Shown: positions 19,666 through 28,530, counted from the stretch's first letter. The stretch: DNA of 64,000 nt from Legionella quinlivanii (GCF_003265995.1 NZ_MVJN01000005.1:1-64000); one strand, 5' to 3'. Notes: generated by a model not told the origin, from the letters alone. Numbers and translations: made by a program.

Positions 19666-20970
19666 ATGGATCGGGCACAGCTTAAAAATAGTTATCAGAC
19701 TATTCGCTATCAGACAGAAATTATTTGCGAACCCCTGGTTACTGAAGACTATGTGATTCAGGCAATTGAAGATGTCAGCCCGCCCAAATGGCATTTGGCA
19801 CATACCTCCTGGTTTTTTGAAACGTTTATTCTTAAATCCTTTGTTCCTGATTACACTCTGTTTCAGAATGATTTTGAGTTTTTATTTAACTCTTACTATC
19901 AAGGGGTTGGCCATCCCTTTCCCCGCCCCCAGCGCGGCTTGCTCTCCCGCCCGACAGTGAATGAAATTTTTGGATACCGCAGGGCTATTGATCATCGAAT
20001 ACTCGAAATGCTTGACCGCCTCCCTGAGGAACAACTTGAACGCGTTACCGCATTGATTACGCTGGGTTTGCATCATGAGCAGCAGCATCAGGAATTATTG
20101 CTCATGGACATTAAATATAATTTTTCCGTGAACCCATTATTCCCGGTCTATAAGCCGCAACGAGCCTTGGTAAAAGCAACTGAACCGCTTTCTTTAAAAT
20201 TTATTGAAGTAGCCGGCACTATCGCAGAAATTGGCCACGATGGCGGCAAATTTTGTTTTGATAATGAGCTGCCGCGACACCGTAAGATATTAACACCCTA
20301 TGCACTCGCTAATCGACTGGTTACCAATGGAGAATATCTGGAATTCATTGAGGCCAATGCCTATCAGGAACCGCAATGGTGGTTGTCTGATGGTTGGGAT
20401 TGGCTTCAGCAGCAACATATTCGTTCGCCACTTTACTGGCATGAAATAGATAATCAATGGTTCATTTTTGGGTTGTCTGGCCTAAACGAGCTGGTCCCGG
20501 AAGAACCAGTGGCGCATATCAGTTTTTACGAAGCAGAGGCTTTTGCGAGATGGAGAGGTTGTCGATTGCCCACTGAGGAAGAATGGGAACACTTTGCATG
20601 TCATTATCCACTGGGAACAGGAAGTGAAAATTTCATGGACAAAGGACTTTTCCACCCGCTGCCCTGCTCTCAGCCAAATAAGGGTAACGTTCATCAGCTT
20701 TTTGGTGATCTCTGGGAATGGACTGCCAGCTGCTACAGCGCTTATCCAGGGTACAAATCACTTGAAGGTTCTCTGGGTGAATATAATGGCAAATTTATGA
20801 ATAACCAACGAGTCTTGCGCGGGGGAAGTTGTGCAACGCCTGCGGCTCATATCCGCATTACTTATCGAAATTTTTTTCAACCAGATAAACGCTGGGCATT
20901 CAGCGGGATTCGTCTGGCCCGGGATGAAGAAAATTTGTCGATTCAAACTAATAAAAAGGATAAAAAATGA
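19666..20970 (+). CDS. egtB: Ergothioneine biosynthesis sulfoxide synthase EgtB
   Basis: EgtB is the non-heme iron enzyme that joins a thiol donor (cysteine or gamma-glutamylcysteine) to hercynine. The 434-aa protein has an N-terminal DinB-like domain with the iron ligands visible (His46 in KWHLAHTSWFFET, and H137-x3-H141-x-E143 in the HHEQQHQE motif) and a C-terminal FGE-sulfatase domain (FARWRGCRLPTEEEWEHFA, GDLWEWTASCYSAYPG, VLRGGSCATP). A TTG six bases upstream is in frame, but GAAGGA is 7 bases from ATG 19666, so that start is preferred. Its stop overlaps the egtD start (ATGA). No egtC or egtE is adjacent, which favours direct use of cysteine and an unlinked lyase. Confidence 0.95.
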   Translation: MDRAQLKNSYQTIRYQTEIICEPLVTEDYVIQAIEDVSPPKWHLAHTSWFFETFILKSFVPDYTLFQNDFEFLFNSYYQGVGHPFPRPQRGLLSRPTVNEIFGYRRAIDHRILEMLDRLPEEQLERVTALITLGLHHEQQHQELLLMDIKYNFSVNPLFPVYKPQRALVKATEPLSLKFIEVAGTIAEIGHDGGKFCFDNELPRHRKILTPYALANRLVTNGEYLEFIEANAYQEPQWWLSDGWDWLQQQHIRSPLYWHEIDNQWFIFGLSGLNELVPEEPVAHISFYEAEAFARWRGCRLPTEEEWEHFACHYPLGTGSENFMDKGLFHPLPCSQPNKGNVHQLFGDLWEWTASCYSAYPGYKSLEGSLGEYNGKFMNNQRVLRGGSCATPAAHIRITYRNFFQPDKRWAFSGIRLARDEENLSIQTNKKDKK

Positions 20971-21965
20971 ATGCAAATTTACAGATTAAGACGATAAGTG
21001 ATCGAAAATACCCGCAGAATGATCGCCAGGAATTTATGCGCGATGTTGAAAAAGGACTTTCCAGTAAAAAGAAGTACATTTCCTCAAAATATTTTTATGA
21101 TGAGAAAGGCAGTGAGTTATTTAATCAGATAACGAGGCATCCTGATTACTACCTGACAAAATGTGAACTCGAAATTCTCGAAGACAACAAGCGGGAATTC
21201 GCCGACATTTTTGGAGAAAGCAGTTTTAATCTGATTGAGCTTGGCCCAGGTGAAGGAATTAAATCCAGAATATTTATTGATGAGTTTCTGCAGAGGTCCC
21301 TGGATTTCACTTATTTTACTATCGATATTTCAAGACGCTATCTTAATCAGATTGTTAAGCAATTTAATCATGACTTGCCAAAACTTAAGCTTATCGCTTT
21401 GAACTCCGATTATTTTAGCGGCCTGCACTGGCTGAGCCAGCGCTCTAAACGACGAAATGTAGTTCTTTTTCTAGGATCCAGTATTGGTAACTTTAATCAG
21501 GAAGATACCCAGGTTTTTCTGAAGAATATTGCCAGCGATCTGCAAAATGATGACTATCTGCTTATTGGCTTTGACCTTAGAAAAGATATCAACATTTTAA
21601 ACAAGGCATATAACGACAGTGATCTGATCACCCGCAATTTCAATCTGAATCTGCTAAATCGCATGAATCGTGAACTGGGCGCCCACTTTAATCCAGAACA
21701 ATTTCAGCATTATGCCACTTATAACGTCTATTCGGGAGCAATGGAAAGTTACCTGCTCAGCCGAAAAAAACAATCCATCGCTATTGATGCCTTAAACCGC
21801 TCTTTTAGCTTTTATGAATACGAACCCATTCATGTTGAATATTCTTACAAATATCTGATTGATCAACTGGCGGTTTTTGCAGAGAACAGTGGTTTTGAAA
21901 TCGTGAAAAATTATATGGATTCAAAAAACTATTTTGTGGATTCGCTATGGCGCGTACGCAAATAG
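20967..21965 (+). CDS. egtD: L-histidine N-alpha-methyltransferase EgtD
   Basis: EgtD trimethylates histidine to hercynine with SAM, the first step of ergothioneine synthesis. The 332-aa product has the family plan: KYFYDEKGSELFNQITRHPDYY near the N-terminus, the SAM loop LIELGPGEGIKSR (residues 89-101), VLFLGSSIGNF, and a GFDLRKD motif. It overlaps egtB by 4 bases and has an AAAAGGA ribosome binding site inside the end of egtB, so expression is coupled. Confidence 0.96.
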   Translation: MNANLQIKTISDRKYPQNDRQEFMRDVEKGLSSKKKYISSKYFYDEKGSELFNQITRHPDYYLTKCELEILEDNKREFADIFGESSFNLIELGPGEGIKSRIFIDEFLQRSLDFTYFTIDISRRYLNQIVKQFNHDLPKLKLIALNSDYFSGLHWLSQRSKRRNVVLFLGSSIGNFNQEDTQVFLKNIASDLQNDDYLLIGFDLRKDINILNKAYNDSDLITRNFNLNLLNRMNRELGAHFNPEQFQHYATYNVYSGAMESYLLSRKKQSIAIDALNRSFSFYEYEPIHVEYSYKYLIDQLAVFAENSGFEIVKNYMDSKNYFVDSLWRVRK

Positions 21966-21998
21966 TCTGAAGCCTGTCTTAGAGGCAAGGAGAATATG

Positions 21999-23237
21999 AT
22001 GAATCTGGTCACAGCAAGCAAGCCTGTTTCATTTATCAATAAAAATGGAATACGCCTTAAAGGCATCCTTGAGCAGCCTCTCATAGCCAGTAAAACCTAT
22101 GCGATTTACGCGCATTGCTTTACCTGTACCAAAAGCTCCCTGGCTGCCGTGAGAGTGAGCAAGGCACTGGCACAACAGGGAATTAATGTGCTGCGTTTTG
22201 ACTTTGCGGGTCTTGGGCAAAGCGAAGGCAATTTCAGTGAATCCAATTTCACCAGCAACCTTGATGATTTGATTGCCGCCTTTCACTTTCTTAGCCAGGA
22301 GTTTAATACTCCCCAGATATTAATCGGACATAGTCTTGGCGGAGCGGCAGTTCTTGCAGCGCTTAATCAATTACCAGATATCAAGGTGGTTATAACTATC
22401 GGTGCTCCGGCTTATGCCGCCCATGTTGTTCATAATTTTAATGACAAAATCAGTGAAATTGAGAAGAATGGACAGGCAGATGTTCTTCTGGGCGGACGCA
22501 AGCTCACACTTACCCGCCAGTTTCTGAATGATTTGGCTCAATATCATTGTGTGGAGCGTCTGGCAAAGAACAAGGCGGCTCTTTTAGTCTGTCATTCCCC
22601 TGTCGACACCACCGTATCTATAGAACATGCCGAGCAGATTTTTAAAGCGGCAAAACATCCCAAGAGTTTTTTGTCACTGGGTGATGCCGATCATCTGGTT
22701 ACCCAGCAAAAGGATGCCGATTTTCTGGCCCGCATGATAGCCGGGTGGAGTATGCGTTGGGTGAACATTGAGAATGAACCTCAAGCAGTTGACAGCCAGA
22801 ATCAGGTGATTGTCAGTGAAAGCCATCAAAGCAAATTTCAGCAGATTATTGATTGGCAGGGACAGCAGTTGATTGCCGACGAACCCATTGAGTCCGGCGG
22901 AAAAAATACAGGCCCCGGACCCTATGATTATTTACTAATGGCTCTTGGCGCCTGCACCAGCATGACCTTACGTCTTTATGCAGAACATAAGCAAATTCCC
23001 CTGCAGCATGTCAGTGTTCGCTTAAACCATAAAAAAGAACATATTCGCGATTGCGAGGATTTTGAAAATAAAAACAAAGTGCTCGATCACATTTTTAAAC
23101 AACTGCATATCAGCGGCCCCTTAACCGATGAACAGGTTCGGCGTCTTGAAGAAATCGCAGAGCGCTGTCCGGTACATCGTACCTTACTGGGAGAAATTAT
23201 CATCACCAGTGAGATTTTAAGGAAAGATCAGGAATAG
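21999..23237 (+). CDS. Bifunctional alpha/beta hydrolase / OsmC family protein
   Basis: A fusion of two domains. Residues 1-255 are an alpha/beta hydrolase with nucleophile elbow IGHSLGG (Ser112) and a late GDADHLV with the catalytic His. Residues about 265-405 are an OsmC/Ohr-like domain with the two conserved cysteines (Cys319 in ALGACTSMTL and Cys390 in ERCPVHRTL) that in Ohr and OsmC reduce organic hydroperoxides. AAGGAG is 6 bases from ATG 21999; an ATG three bases earlier is less well placed. It follows egtD by about 30 bp, so it is probably in the same operon, which fits a joint oxidative-stress role (inference). Its hydrolase substrate is unknown. Confidence 0.9.
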   Translation: MNLVTASKPVSFINKNGIRLKGILEQPLIASKTYAIYAHCFTCTKSSLAAVRVSKALAQQGINVLRFDFAGLGQSEGNFSESNFTSNLDDLIAAFHFLSQEFNTPQILIGHSLGGAAVLAALNQLPDIKVVITIGAPAYAAHVVHNFNDKISEIEKNGQADVLLGGRKLTLTRQFLNDLAQYHCVERLAKNKAALLVCHSPVDTTVSIEHAEQIFKAAKHPKSFLSLGDADHLVTQQKDADFLARMIAGWSMRWVNIENEPQAVDSQNQVIVSESHQSKFQQIIDWQGQQLIADEPIESGGKNTGPGPYDYLLMALGACTSMTLRLYAEHKQIPLQHVSVRLNHKKEHIRDCEDFENKNKVLDHIFKQLHISGPLTDEQVRRLEEIAERCPVHRTLLGEIIITSEILRKDQE

Positions 23238-23266
23238 CCTGTGGGTCAATTCAATACCCCGGCCCT

Positions 23267-23410
23267 CACAGCCATTAAGTTAAGGAATTTTGTCATTCCC
23301 GCGAAGGCGGGAATCCATCCCTCATTGGCATTATAGCTAGCTCAGAGATAGATCCCCGCCTTCGCGGGGATGACAGATTAATTATTATGCAATTGAGCTT
23401 AACTTCAGGC
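23267..23410. repeat. MITE-like palindromic element, copy 2
   Basis: Located just after the ergothioneine operon. The left end CACAGCCATTAAGTTAAG is close to the copy 3 terminal repeat; the right end (CTTAACTTCAGGC) is decayed. Inner arms CCCGCGAAGGCGGG and CCCCGCCTTCGCGGGG flank the ATTATAGC centre. Same orientation as copy 3. The remaining gap up to 23588 holds the promoter of the next gene and no other gene. Confidence 0.82.
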
Positions 23411-23527
23411 TAATTAAAAAAACGAGTCGCGGTACATGGTGGGCTAGTAAGTTATCAATCGGTTTGTTGTACGCTTATCTTCTTTATCCAATGTCGACTC
23501 ATTCTCAGGATCCAGAAAAGCTCATTT

Positions 23528-23560
23528 CTTAAGATTTCATTAAGGATCACTCTGTATAAT
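23528..23560 (+). promoter_or_regulatory. PmrA-box-like tandem repeat and -10 before the VWA gene
   Basis: CTTAAGATT-TC-ATTAAGGAT (23528-23547) is a tandem 9-mer with an 11-bp period, resembling the Legionella PmrA consensus (cTTAATatT repeated with a 2-bp spacer). The first half matches well, the second only in its TTAA core. A perfect -10, TATAAT, follows at 23555-23560 with no good -35, as expected for an activator-dependent promoter. Confidence 0.45.
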
Positions 23561-23588
23561 TGCCCTGCAGTTCAATCATGGAGCCTTT

Positions 23589-25127
23589 ATGCCTAACTTA
23601 AGTAATGCCGCGTTACGTGAGAATTCTCTGCGGGAATTTTTAAACCCGATGGGAATTAAAACCGACGATTTAACCATCAAGAGTGTCGAGGGAGTTTTCA
23701 GCTTTGAGTTCCCCAATCCCCAGCGCAAACAGGAATTTAGCGAATCAATCCTCAATGTATTAAATGGTTCTGGTGAAAAAAACACCTTAAAAACGATCAA
23801 AATTGCGGACATTATTGCCGAAGAAATTGAAAATGCCACCGCGGATCCAGAAGATAAGGAAGCCTGTGAAGGCCTTTTTTCTACCTTGCGAAAATTTTCA
23901 TGGAATGCAAGCTTTTCAAAAGAGTCCGGCTTTATCGAAATGAAATTGCCTAAACCTGCTTATGCCGGCATGTTCAAATTACTCAAATATCCCAATTTAA
24001 GCATTAGCGATGACGGAAAAATTCGCTTCGATATTAAAAAATATATCAAAAGCAGACCCGAGCCATTGATTGCAATCAGCGACTTAAACACCAATCAGGA
24101 CATGCTTCTGCTTAATAGCGCAGCTCTTGAAGCCAATCGAGTATTCTATGCTACGAAACCTCTTGATGATGGCAACCTGGAGGTCACGCCTTACTTCTTT
24201 GTTCCCAGTGCAGTAGTACCTCCTTTATATCGGATAGTGCTTGATATAAGCAGTAGTATGGCAAGTGGTAAACGCATGGAGGGATTAAAAAAGAGTGTGA
24301 ATGAATTGGCCCAGCAATTATTTGAGTTTCAACCGAATGCCAGAATCAAACTGACTACTTTTTCTGACGGTATTCATGAACTTGGCACTTACGGTAACAA
24401 CAATCTTAATGATTTTTTAAGAATAATTTCATCCTTGCAGACGAAAGGCGACACACCTTTATATGAAACCACTATCAGGGTGTTAAATGAAATCAGGAAT
24501 GAACCCGGCTGCAATAATGTTCTGTTGTTTACTGATGGTGAAAATTGCTCCTTTGAGCATATAGGCTTATTTGGCCATCCCAAGACTCGCCCAGACCAGG
24601 TCAGTACTGCTCTGAGTCAATTTGGACCAGAAAATGCGGCGCTGAAGGCACGTAACAAATTCTACATTCTGTCTTTTGGTGTCGAACAGGCTCCGGTGAT
24701 GAAAGATGTGGTCGAAACCTTTAAAGGCCAGATCATTAACATTAACAGCGCGGATTTTTTAGCGGCTTTGAAAGATCCCCAGATTATGAGATCCTGGGCG
24801 GCTACCCGCGGTCTTTTCACCACTGTCGTTAAAGTGGCCGGCAAAAATAATGAAGCGTTTGAAGAGTATATCGATCTATCCGGACAATTGCATAGTCTTA
24901 AGCCACAAGTCTGCAAACCAGGCGATGAAATTGAGCTTAGTGTGACCGATAGCGAGAATAAGGTCATTATTCATAGTACTCAAACCATTGGCAGTGCCAA
25001 GGCAGCTGAGAAAAAAGATTCACCTTCTGTCGCGCGTCTGCTTTCAGGATTAGGGCTTAACGCGGCTCCTGGCGCACAAACTGTCCAGCCAACCGAGCCT
25101 GAAATAACCGCCCCTGCCTATCAATAA
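23589..25127 (+). CDS. von Willebrand factor type A domain protein
   Basis: A 512-aa protein with a central VWA domain at about residues 212-400. The metal-ion-dependent adhesion site is complete: D219-x-S221-x-S223 (VLDISSSM), Thr289 in KGDTPLYE and Asp316 in LLFTDGEN. The N-terminal 200 residues and the C-terminal beta-rich region (VCKPGDEIELSVTD) are not recognised. No signal peptide or membrane helix is visible, so the protein is cytoplasmic or exported by a system that needs no Sec signal. GGAG lies 5-6 bases before the ATG. It stands alone between its own promoter and a strong terminator. The PmrA-like box suggests Dot/Icm-linked control, but the C-terminal tail has no obvious E-block. 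Confidence 0.85.
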   Translation: MPNLSNAALRENSLREFLNPMGIKTDDLTIKSVEGVFSFEFPNPQRKQEFSESILNVLNGSGEKNTLKTIKIADIIAEEIENATADPEDKEACEGLFSTLRKFSWNASFSKESGFIEMKLPKPAYAGMFKLLKYPNLSISDDGKIRFDIKKYIKSRPEPLIAISDLNTNQDMLLLNSAALEANRVFYATKPLDDGNLEVTPYFFVPSAVVPPLYRIVLDISSSMASGKRMEGLKKSVNELAQQLFEFQPNARIKLTTFSDGIHELGTYGNNNLNDFLRIISSLQTKGDTPLYETTIRVLNEIRNEPGCNNVLLFTDGENCSFEHIGLFGHPKTRPDQVSTALSQFGPENAALKARNKFYILSFGVEQAPVMKDVVETFKGQIININSADFLAALKDPQIMRSWAATRGLFTTVVKVAGKNNEAFEEYIDLSGQLHSLKPQVCKPGDEIELSVTDSENKVIIHSTQTIGSAKAAEKKDSPSVARLLSGLGLNAAPGAQTVQPTEPEITAPAYQ

Positions 25128-25164
25128 CCTACACAAGGCTTGCCCCTGTGGCCTGACTTCGCTG

Positions 25165-25201
25165 TCGTCTTTGCGAACGCTCGCAAAGACGATTTTTTTT
25201 T
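25165..25201 (+). terminator. Rho-independent terminator after the VWA gene
   Basis: A perfect 12-bp stem, TCGTCTTTGCGA / TCGCAAAGACGA (25165-25176 with 25181-25192), a 4-base ACGC loop and a run of eight or more T. A textbook intrinsic terminator that isolates phaC from the VWA gene. Confidence 0.9.
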
Positions 25202-25295
25202 GCTCCTATCTTCATTTGGCCGAGGCTGCATAACGCCTCGCTATTATAGACTTTATTTGCTACTCTAAATTAATTAAACAGGCTTAGGAGTACGG

Positions 25296-27122
25296 ATGAC
25301 TCAGGACACAGAACTTGGCGATTTAATGAAATCAGTTGCCGAAAAAAGTTTGAGCATGATCAGTCAGTTGAAGAATCAACCGGCTGCTTTACCTATGGTG
25401 ATTAACCAGTATATTGATTTGACCAATGACTTTCAGTCATTAGTAGTCAGCTTGCTGAAAAATCCTGAGCAAGTCTGGCAAATGCAGCTCGCTTACTGGC
25501 AAGACGCGATGAGCCTTGCTCAATCCCAGTTTACCTCGTGGCTTGAAGGCAAGCCCATGCCTATTGAAGACAAGCGCTTTAGCAGCGAAGAATGGGTTAA
25601 CAATCCCTTTTTTAATCTTTTAAGCCAGCATTATTTACTGGCCAGCGAGCATATGAACTCCCTCCTGGAGCATATGGATTATGGGGATAAACAACTCGCT
25701 CGCCGAGTGCAATTTTTTACACGGCAATTCCTCGATGCCTTGTCGCCAGCCAATTTCATTGCCACCAATCCGCAGTTAATGGCTGAAACCATCCAAAGCC
25801 ATGGCAAAAATTTATTACGCGGTTTACAAAATCTGTTAACCGATCTGGAATCAGGCTCTTCCCGTCTCATCATTCAGATGACCGATATGAACGCCTTTAA
25901 AATTGGTGAAAATATTGCGACCACACCAGGGAAAGTCATCTTTCGCAATGACATGATGGAACTCATTCAGTTCAAACCGGCGACTGAAACCGTCTATTCC
26001 ATTCCTTTGTTGATTATTCCACCCTGGATTAACAAATACTATATTCTTGATTTAAGCAAAGACAACTCCTTTATTGGCTGGTTAGTAAGCCAGGGCATTA
26101 CGGTCTTTGTCATTTCCTGGATTAATCCGGATGCCAGCTATGCGGACAAAGGCCTGTTCGATTACCTGCAGGATGGCCCGATGGCGGCTATCGAGATTAT
26201 GAAAAAGCAATGCCAGGTCAAGCAGGTCAACACACTGGGCTTTTGTATCGGCGGTACTCTTTTAGCCAGTATGTTAGCCTACTTAAAGGCGCATCAGGAA
26301 GATCCCGTTCGCAGCGCCACATTTCTAGCCTCGATGATTGATTTTAGCGATCCTGGCGATATCTCGGTATTCATTGATGAACACCAGATTAAGCGTCTCG
26401 AGGAAGAGATGAAGTTGAAAGGTTTTCTGGACGGCCGGTTTATGGCGAGCACCTTTAATTCATTGCGTGCCAATGACTTGATTTGGTCTTTTTTCATCAA
26501 AAATTATCTGCGCGGCCAAAATCCGGTTCCCTTTGATATTTTATACTGGAACGCCGATGCGACAAACATGCCAGCAAAAATGCACTCGCAATATCTGCGC
26601 TGGATGTACCTGCATAACGATCTGATCAAACCGGGTAAAATCAAACTGAACCATACTCCGCTTGATGTCAGTCAGATTGATATTCCAACTTTCTTTGTTT
26701 CCACTAAAAAAGACCATATCGCTCCCTGGCAAACCACTTATACCGGTTTCCAGCATATGAAAGGCAAAAAACAATTCCTTCTTGGAGGCTCAGGCCATAT
26801 TGCCGGAATCGTCAATCCGCCGCAAAGTCAGAAGTACAGTTATTACACGAACCCCAAAGCGCCAGCAACAGCAGAGGAATGGCTGCAGCAAGCCACTGAG
26901 CATGCCGGCTCCTGGTGGCCTGAGTGGCTGAAATGGCTGCAGAAACAATCAGGAGAGCTGGTTGCAGCACCTGATATGGCTAAACTGGCTTTCAAAGCAA
27001 TTATTGATGCGCCTGGCACCTATGTTCTGAAAAATCATAAAACGCAATCTGAAACAGACGGGACAGAGGCCCCTGCGCCGGCAAGTGTCGCAAAAAAAAA
27101 ATCGCTTGATTTAGCCCAGTAA
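25296..27122 (+). CDS. phaC: Class I poly(3-hydroxyalkanoate) synthase PhaC
   Basis: PhaC polymerises hydroxyacyl-CoA into polyhydroxyalkanoate granules, a carbon store. The 608-aa length fits a class I enzyme. The lipase-like box GFCIGG places the catalytic Cys at residue 317; the LIIPPWINKYYILDL and SQGITVFVISWINPD segments, the STKKDHIAPW block with the catalytic Asp, and GGSGHIAGIVNPP with the catalytic His are all present. TAGGAG precedes the ATG. A small palindrome, CGAGGC-N8-GCCTCG (25221-25240), lies upstream near a possible TATTAT -10. The phasin and phaAB genes are not nearby. Confidence 0.95.
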   Translation: MTQDTELGDLMKSVAEKSLSMISQLKNQPAALPMVINQYIDLTNDFQSLVVSLLKNPEQVWQMQLAYWQDAMSLAQSQFTSWLEGKPMPIEDKRFSSEEWVNNPFFNLLSQHYLLASEHMNSLLEHMDYGDKQLARRVQFFTRQFLDALSPANFIATNPQLMAETIQSHGKNLLRGLQNLLTDLESGSSRLIIQMTDMNAFKIGENIATTPGKVIFRNDMMELIQFKPATETVYSIPLLIIPPWINKYYILDLSKDNSFIGWLVSQGITVFVISWINPDASYADKGLFDYLQDGPMAAIEIMKKQCQVKQVNTLGFCIGGTLLASMLAYLKAHQEDPVRSATFLASMIDFSDPGDISVFIDEHQIKRLEEEMKLKGFLDGRFMASTFNSLRANDLIWSFFIKNYLRGQNPVPFDILYWNADATNMPAKMHSQYLRWMYLHNDLIKPGKIKLNHTPLDVSQIDIPTFFVSTKKDHIAPWQTTYTGFQHMKGKKQFLLGGSGHIAGIVNPPQSQKYSYYTNPKAPATAEEWLQQATEHAGSWWPEWLKWLQKQSGELVAAPDMAKLAFKAIIDAPGTYVLKNHKTQSETDGTEAPAPASVAKKKSLDLAQ

Positions 27123-27130
27123 GGTTGACC

Positions 27131-27742
27131 ATGCTGCATGACTCTTTAGCAGATGTCTTTCTGTCCTTCAGCCAGCTCAATGTGTTGTTAATCATTGCAC
27201 TGGCTGGTTTTTTTCTCATCAGCAAGCCCTTGTTTTTTCAAACCGCTTGTCTCACTGCCTTTGATATAGTAGTCAATGTGGCCTTAAAAGGAACTTTTAA
27301 AGTGCCCTTGGTCGCCTGGCTAGGAAAAGGCTATGCGTTTCCCAGCGGCCATATGCAGTTATCCACTGTCTTTTATCTGTGGCTGGCCTGGCATACCCCT
27401 AGCCGGCCGCTTAAACTACTGATTGCTGCCATTCTTTCGGCTGTCGGAGCCGGCTTGATGCATTATGGCTATCATAATTTCTACGATATTCTTGGCGGCT
27501 TGTTATTCGGTGGTATTCTGACCACGCTTTATTGGTACAGCAGCTTGAAATATGCCGTGTATATGCCGTGGATATTGGCCCTTTCCGCCTCTTTGCTAAT
27601 GATTTACAATAAGTTGCAGTACGATTTGATCCCAAACCATTGCTGGCTTGGGTATTACTGTTTATTGGGTTTCATTCTGGCAGAAAGGATATTATCGAGA
27701 GATGAACATAAGCAATACTGGCGCCTGGTGGTTTGGGGTTAG
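27131..27742 (+). CDS. PAP2-family membrane protein with degenerate motifs
   Basis: A 203-aa protein with about six hydrophobic helices. The central motif of PAP2 phosphatases is intact (GKGYAFPSGHMQLS, with PSGH), and the third motif keeps His and Asp (YGYHNFYDILGG). The Arg of the first motif (KGTFKVP in place of KxxxxxxRP) and of the third (SR replaced) are not seen, so phosphatase activity is uncertain. ATG 27131 is preceded by AAGG that overlaps the phaC stop, so it is co-transcribed with phaC. A role with phosphorylated lipids or PHA granules is not shown. Confidence 0.75.
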   Translation: MLHDSLADVFLSFSQLNVLLIIALAGFFLISKPLFFQTACLTAFDIVVNVALKGTFKVPLVAWLGKGYAFPSGHMQLSTVFYLWLAWHTPSRPLKLLIAAILSAVGAGLMHYGYHNFYDILGGLLFGGILTTLYWYSSLKYAVYMPWILALSASLLMIYNKLQYDLIPNHCWLGYYCLLGFILAERILSRDEHKQYWRLVVWG

Positions 27743-27887
27743 CCTTTCACTGATACTCGGTTTCCTTGCTTTGCAGATTAATCCTTTATTTCCTCCTTCA
27801 AAACTTTCTCAGCAGGAATTAACAGAATTAATCAGCTTTTTTAAGTTTATTAAAAATAATACTGCGGCCAATCAGTCAGTTCCCTGA
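27702..27887 (+). CDS. Small single-pass membrane protein
   Basis: A 61-aa frame starting at ATG 27702 inside the end of the PAP2 gene, with CGAGAG upstream. It has one hydrophobic helix (about residues 7-25, AWWFGVSLSLILGFLALQI) followed by a short helical tail (SQQELTELISFFKFIKNN). The overlap by 41 bp suggests translational coupling. No family is recognised. Its 3' end overlaps the opposite gene by 16 bp. Confidence 0.5.
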   Translation: MNISNTGAWWFGVSLSLILGFLALQINPLFPPSKLSQQELTELISFFKFIKNNTAANQSVP

Positions 27888-28339
27888 ATACCAAACCAGC
27901 CGCCTGTGTCACCACCAGCCCAGCAGCTTCCTTTGCAGGCTGCAATTTTACTGGTACAAAGCTGTTTGAATTGTTCAGCCTTACTAATATCCTGATTCTC
28001 GAAACCGGCAGGCTGGCAAAGCCTTGCAACATAAGTACCCGGAACCCTGATTTGCCCCATCACGCTGATAGTTGGTGATACAGCATACACGCCTGGTTGA
28101 TGAGAGTAGCAGGCAATGTAGCATCCCGGTTGTTTGGTATAACTATTGTCCGTGGGCAGATCAACTTTGGTCGCTCCCGGAGAGGGATGATTGATAACTG
28201 CCTGTCCCTCAATAACATACACAGGAAAAGGGGAAGGAAGCAGGTTAATATTAGGGTCGGAAGTAGAAATGAGGACTAGCGGCTCGGCATTTGCAACACC
28301 GCTAATGACCAGCAACAGACTTGCGAATATTTTTTCCAT
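27872..28339 (-). CDS. Small secreted Cys-containing protein of unknown function
   Basis: A 155-aa protein with a clear Sec signal peptide (MEKIFASLLLVISGVANA, cleaved before EPLV). The mature part has six cysteines (GCYIAC, RLCQ, QLCTS, AACKGSC), so up to three disulfides in the periplasm or outside the cell, and a Gly/Trp-rich end (CWAGGDTGGWFGIQG). AAAGGAA lies before the ATG. A TATACT at 28372-28367 with a TTGTGG 19 bp upstream is a weak promoter candidate. It diverges from the large effector candidate. I do not recognise the family. Confidence 0.75.
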   Translation of the reverse strand: MEKIFASLLLVISGVANAEPLVLISTSDPNINLLPSPFPVYVIEGQAVINHPSPGATKVDLPTDNSYTKQPGCYIACYSHQPGVYAVSPTISVMGQIRVPGTYVARLCQPAGFENQDISKAEQFKQLCTSKIAACKGSCWAGGDTGGWFGIQGTD

Positions 28340-28457
28340 ATTGATTTCCTTTAATCCACCACCTTAAGTATAACCCTTATCTTCGTTGCCGCCACAATAG
28401 CTCCCCCTGAAAGCTTCAACCTCTACTTACGTACAAGTAATTGCCAAATTCCTCGAC

Positions 28458-28491
28458 CTTAAGTTTTACTTAAGGTATCCACCGGTAAATT
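28458..28491 (+). promoter_or_regulatory. PmrA-box-like tandem repeat before the effector candidate
   Basis: CTTAAGTTT-TA-CTTAAGGTA (28458-28477) is a tandem 9-mer with an 11-bp period that resembles the Legionella PmrA box (cTTAATatT, 2-bp spacer, cTTAATatT). A -10-like TAAATT follows at 28486-28491, 8 bp after the box, the same geometry as in front of the VWA gene. Confidence 0.5.
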
Positions 28492-28530
28492 CAGCTAAAA
28501 TTAACATTATTTAATTAAAAATGAATCAAA

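Noticed and set aside
23267-23410. Possible CRISPR or terminator from the repeated CCGCGAAGGCGGG motif
   Set aside because: Only two facing arms per site, no regular spacers; the four sites align as one palindromic element instead.
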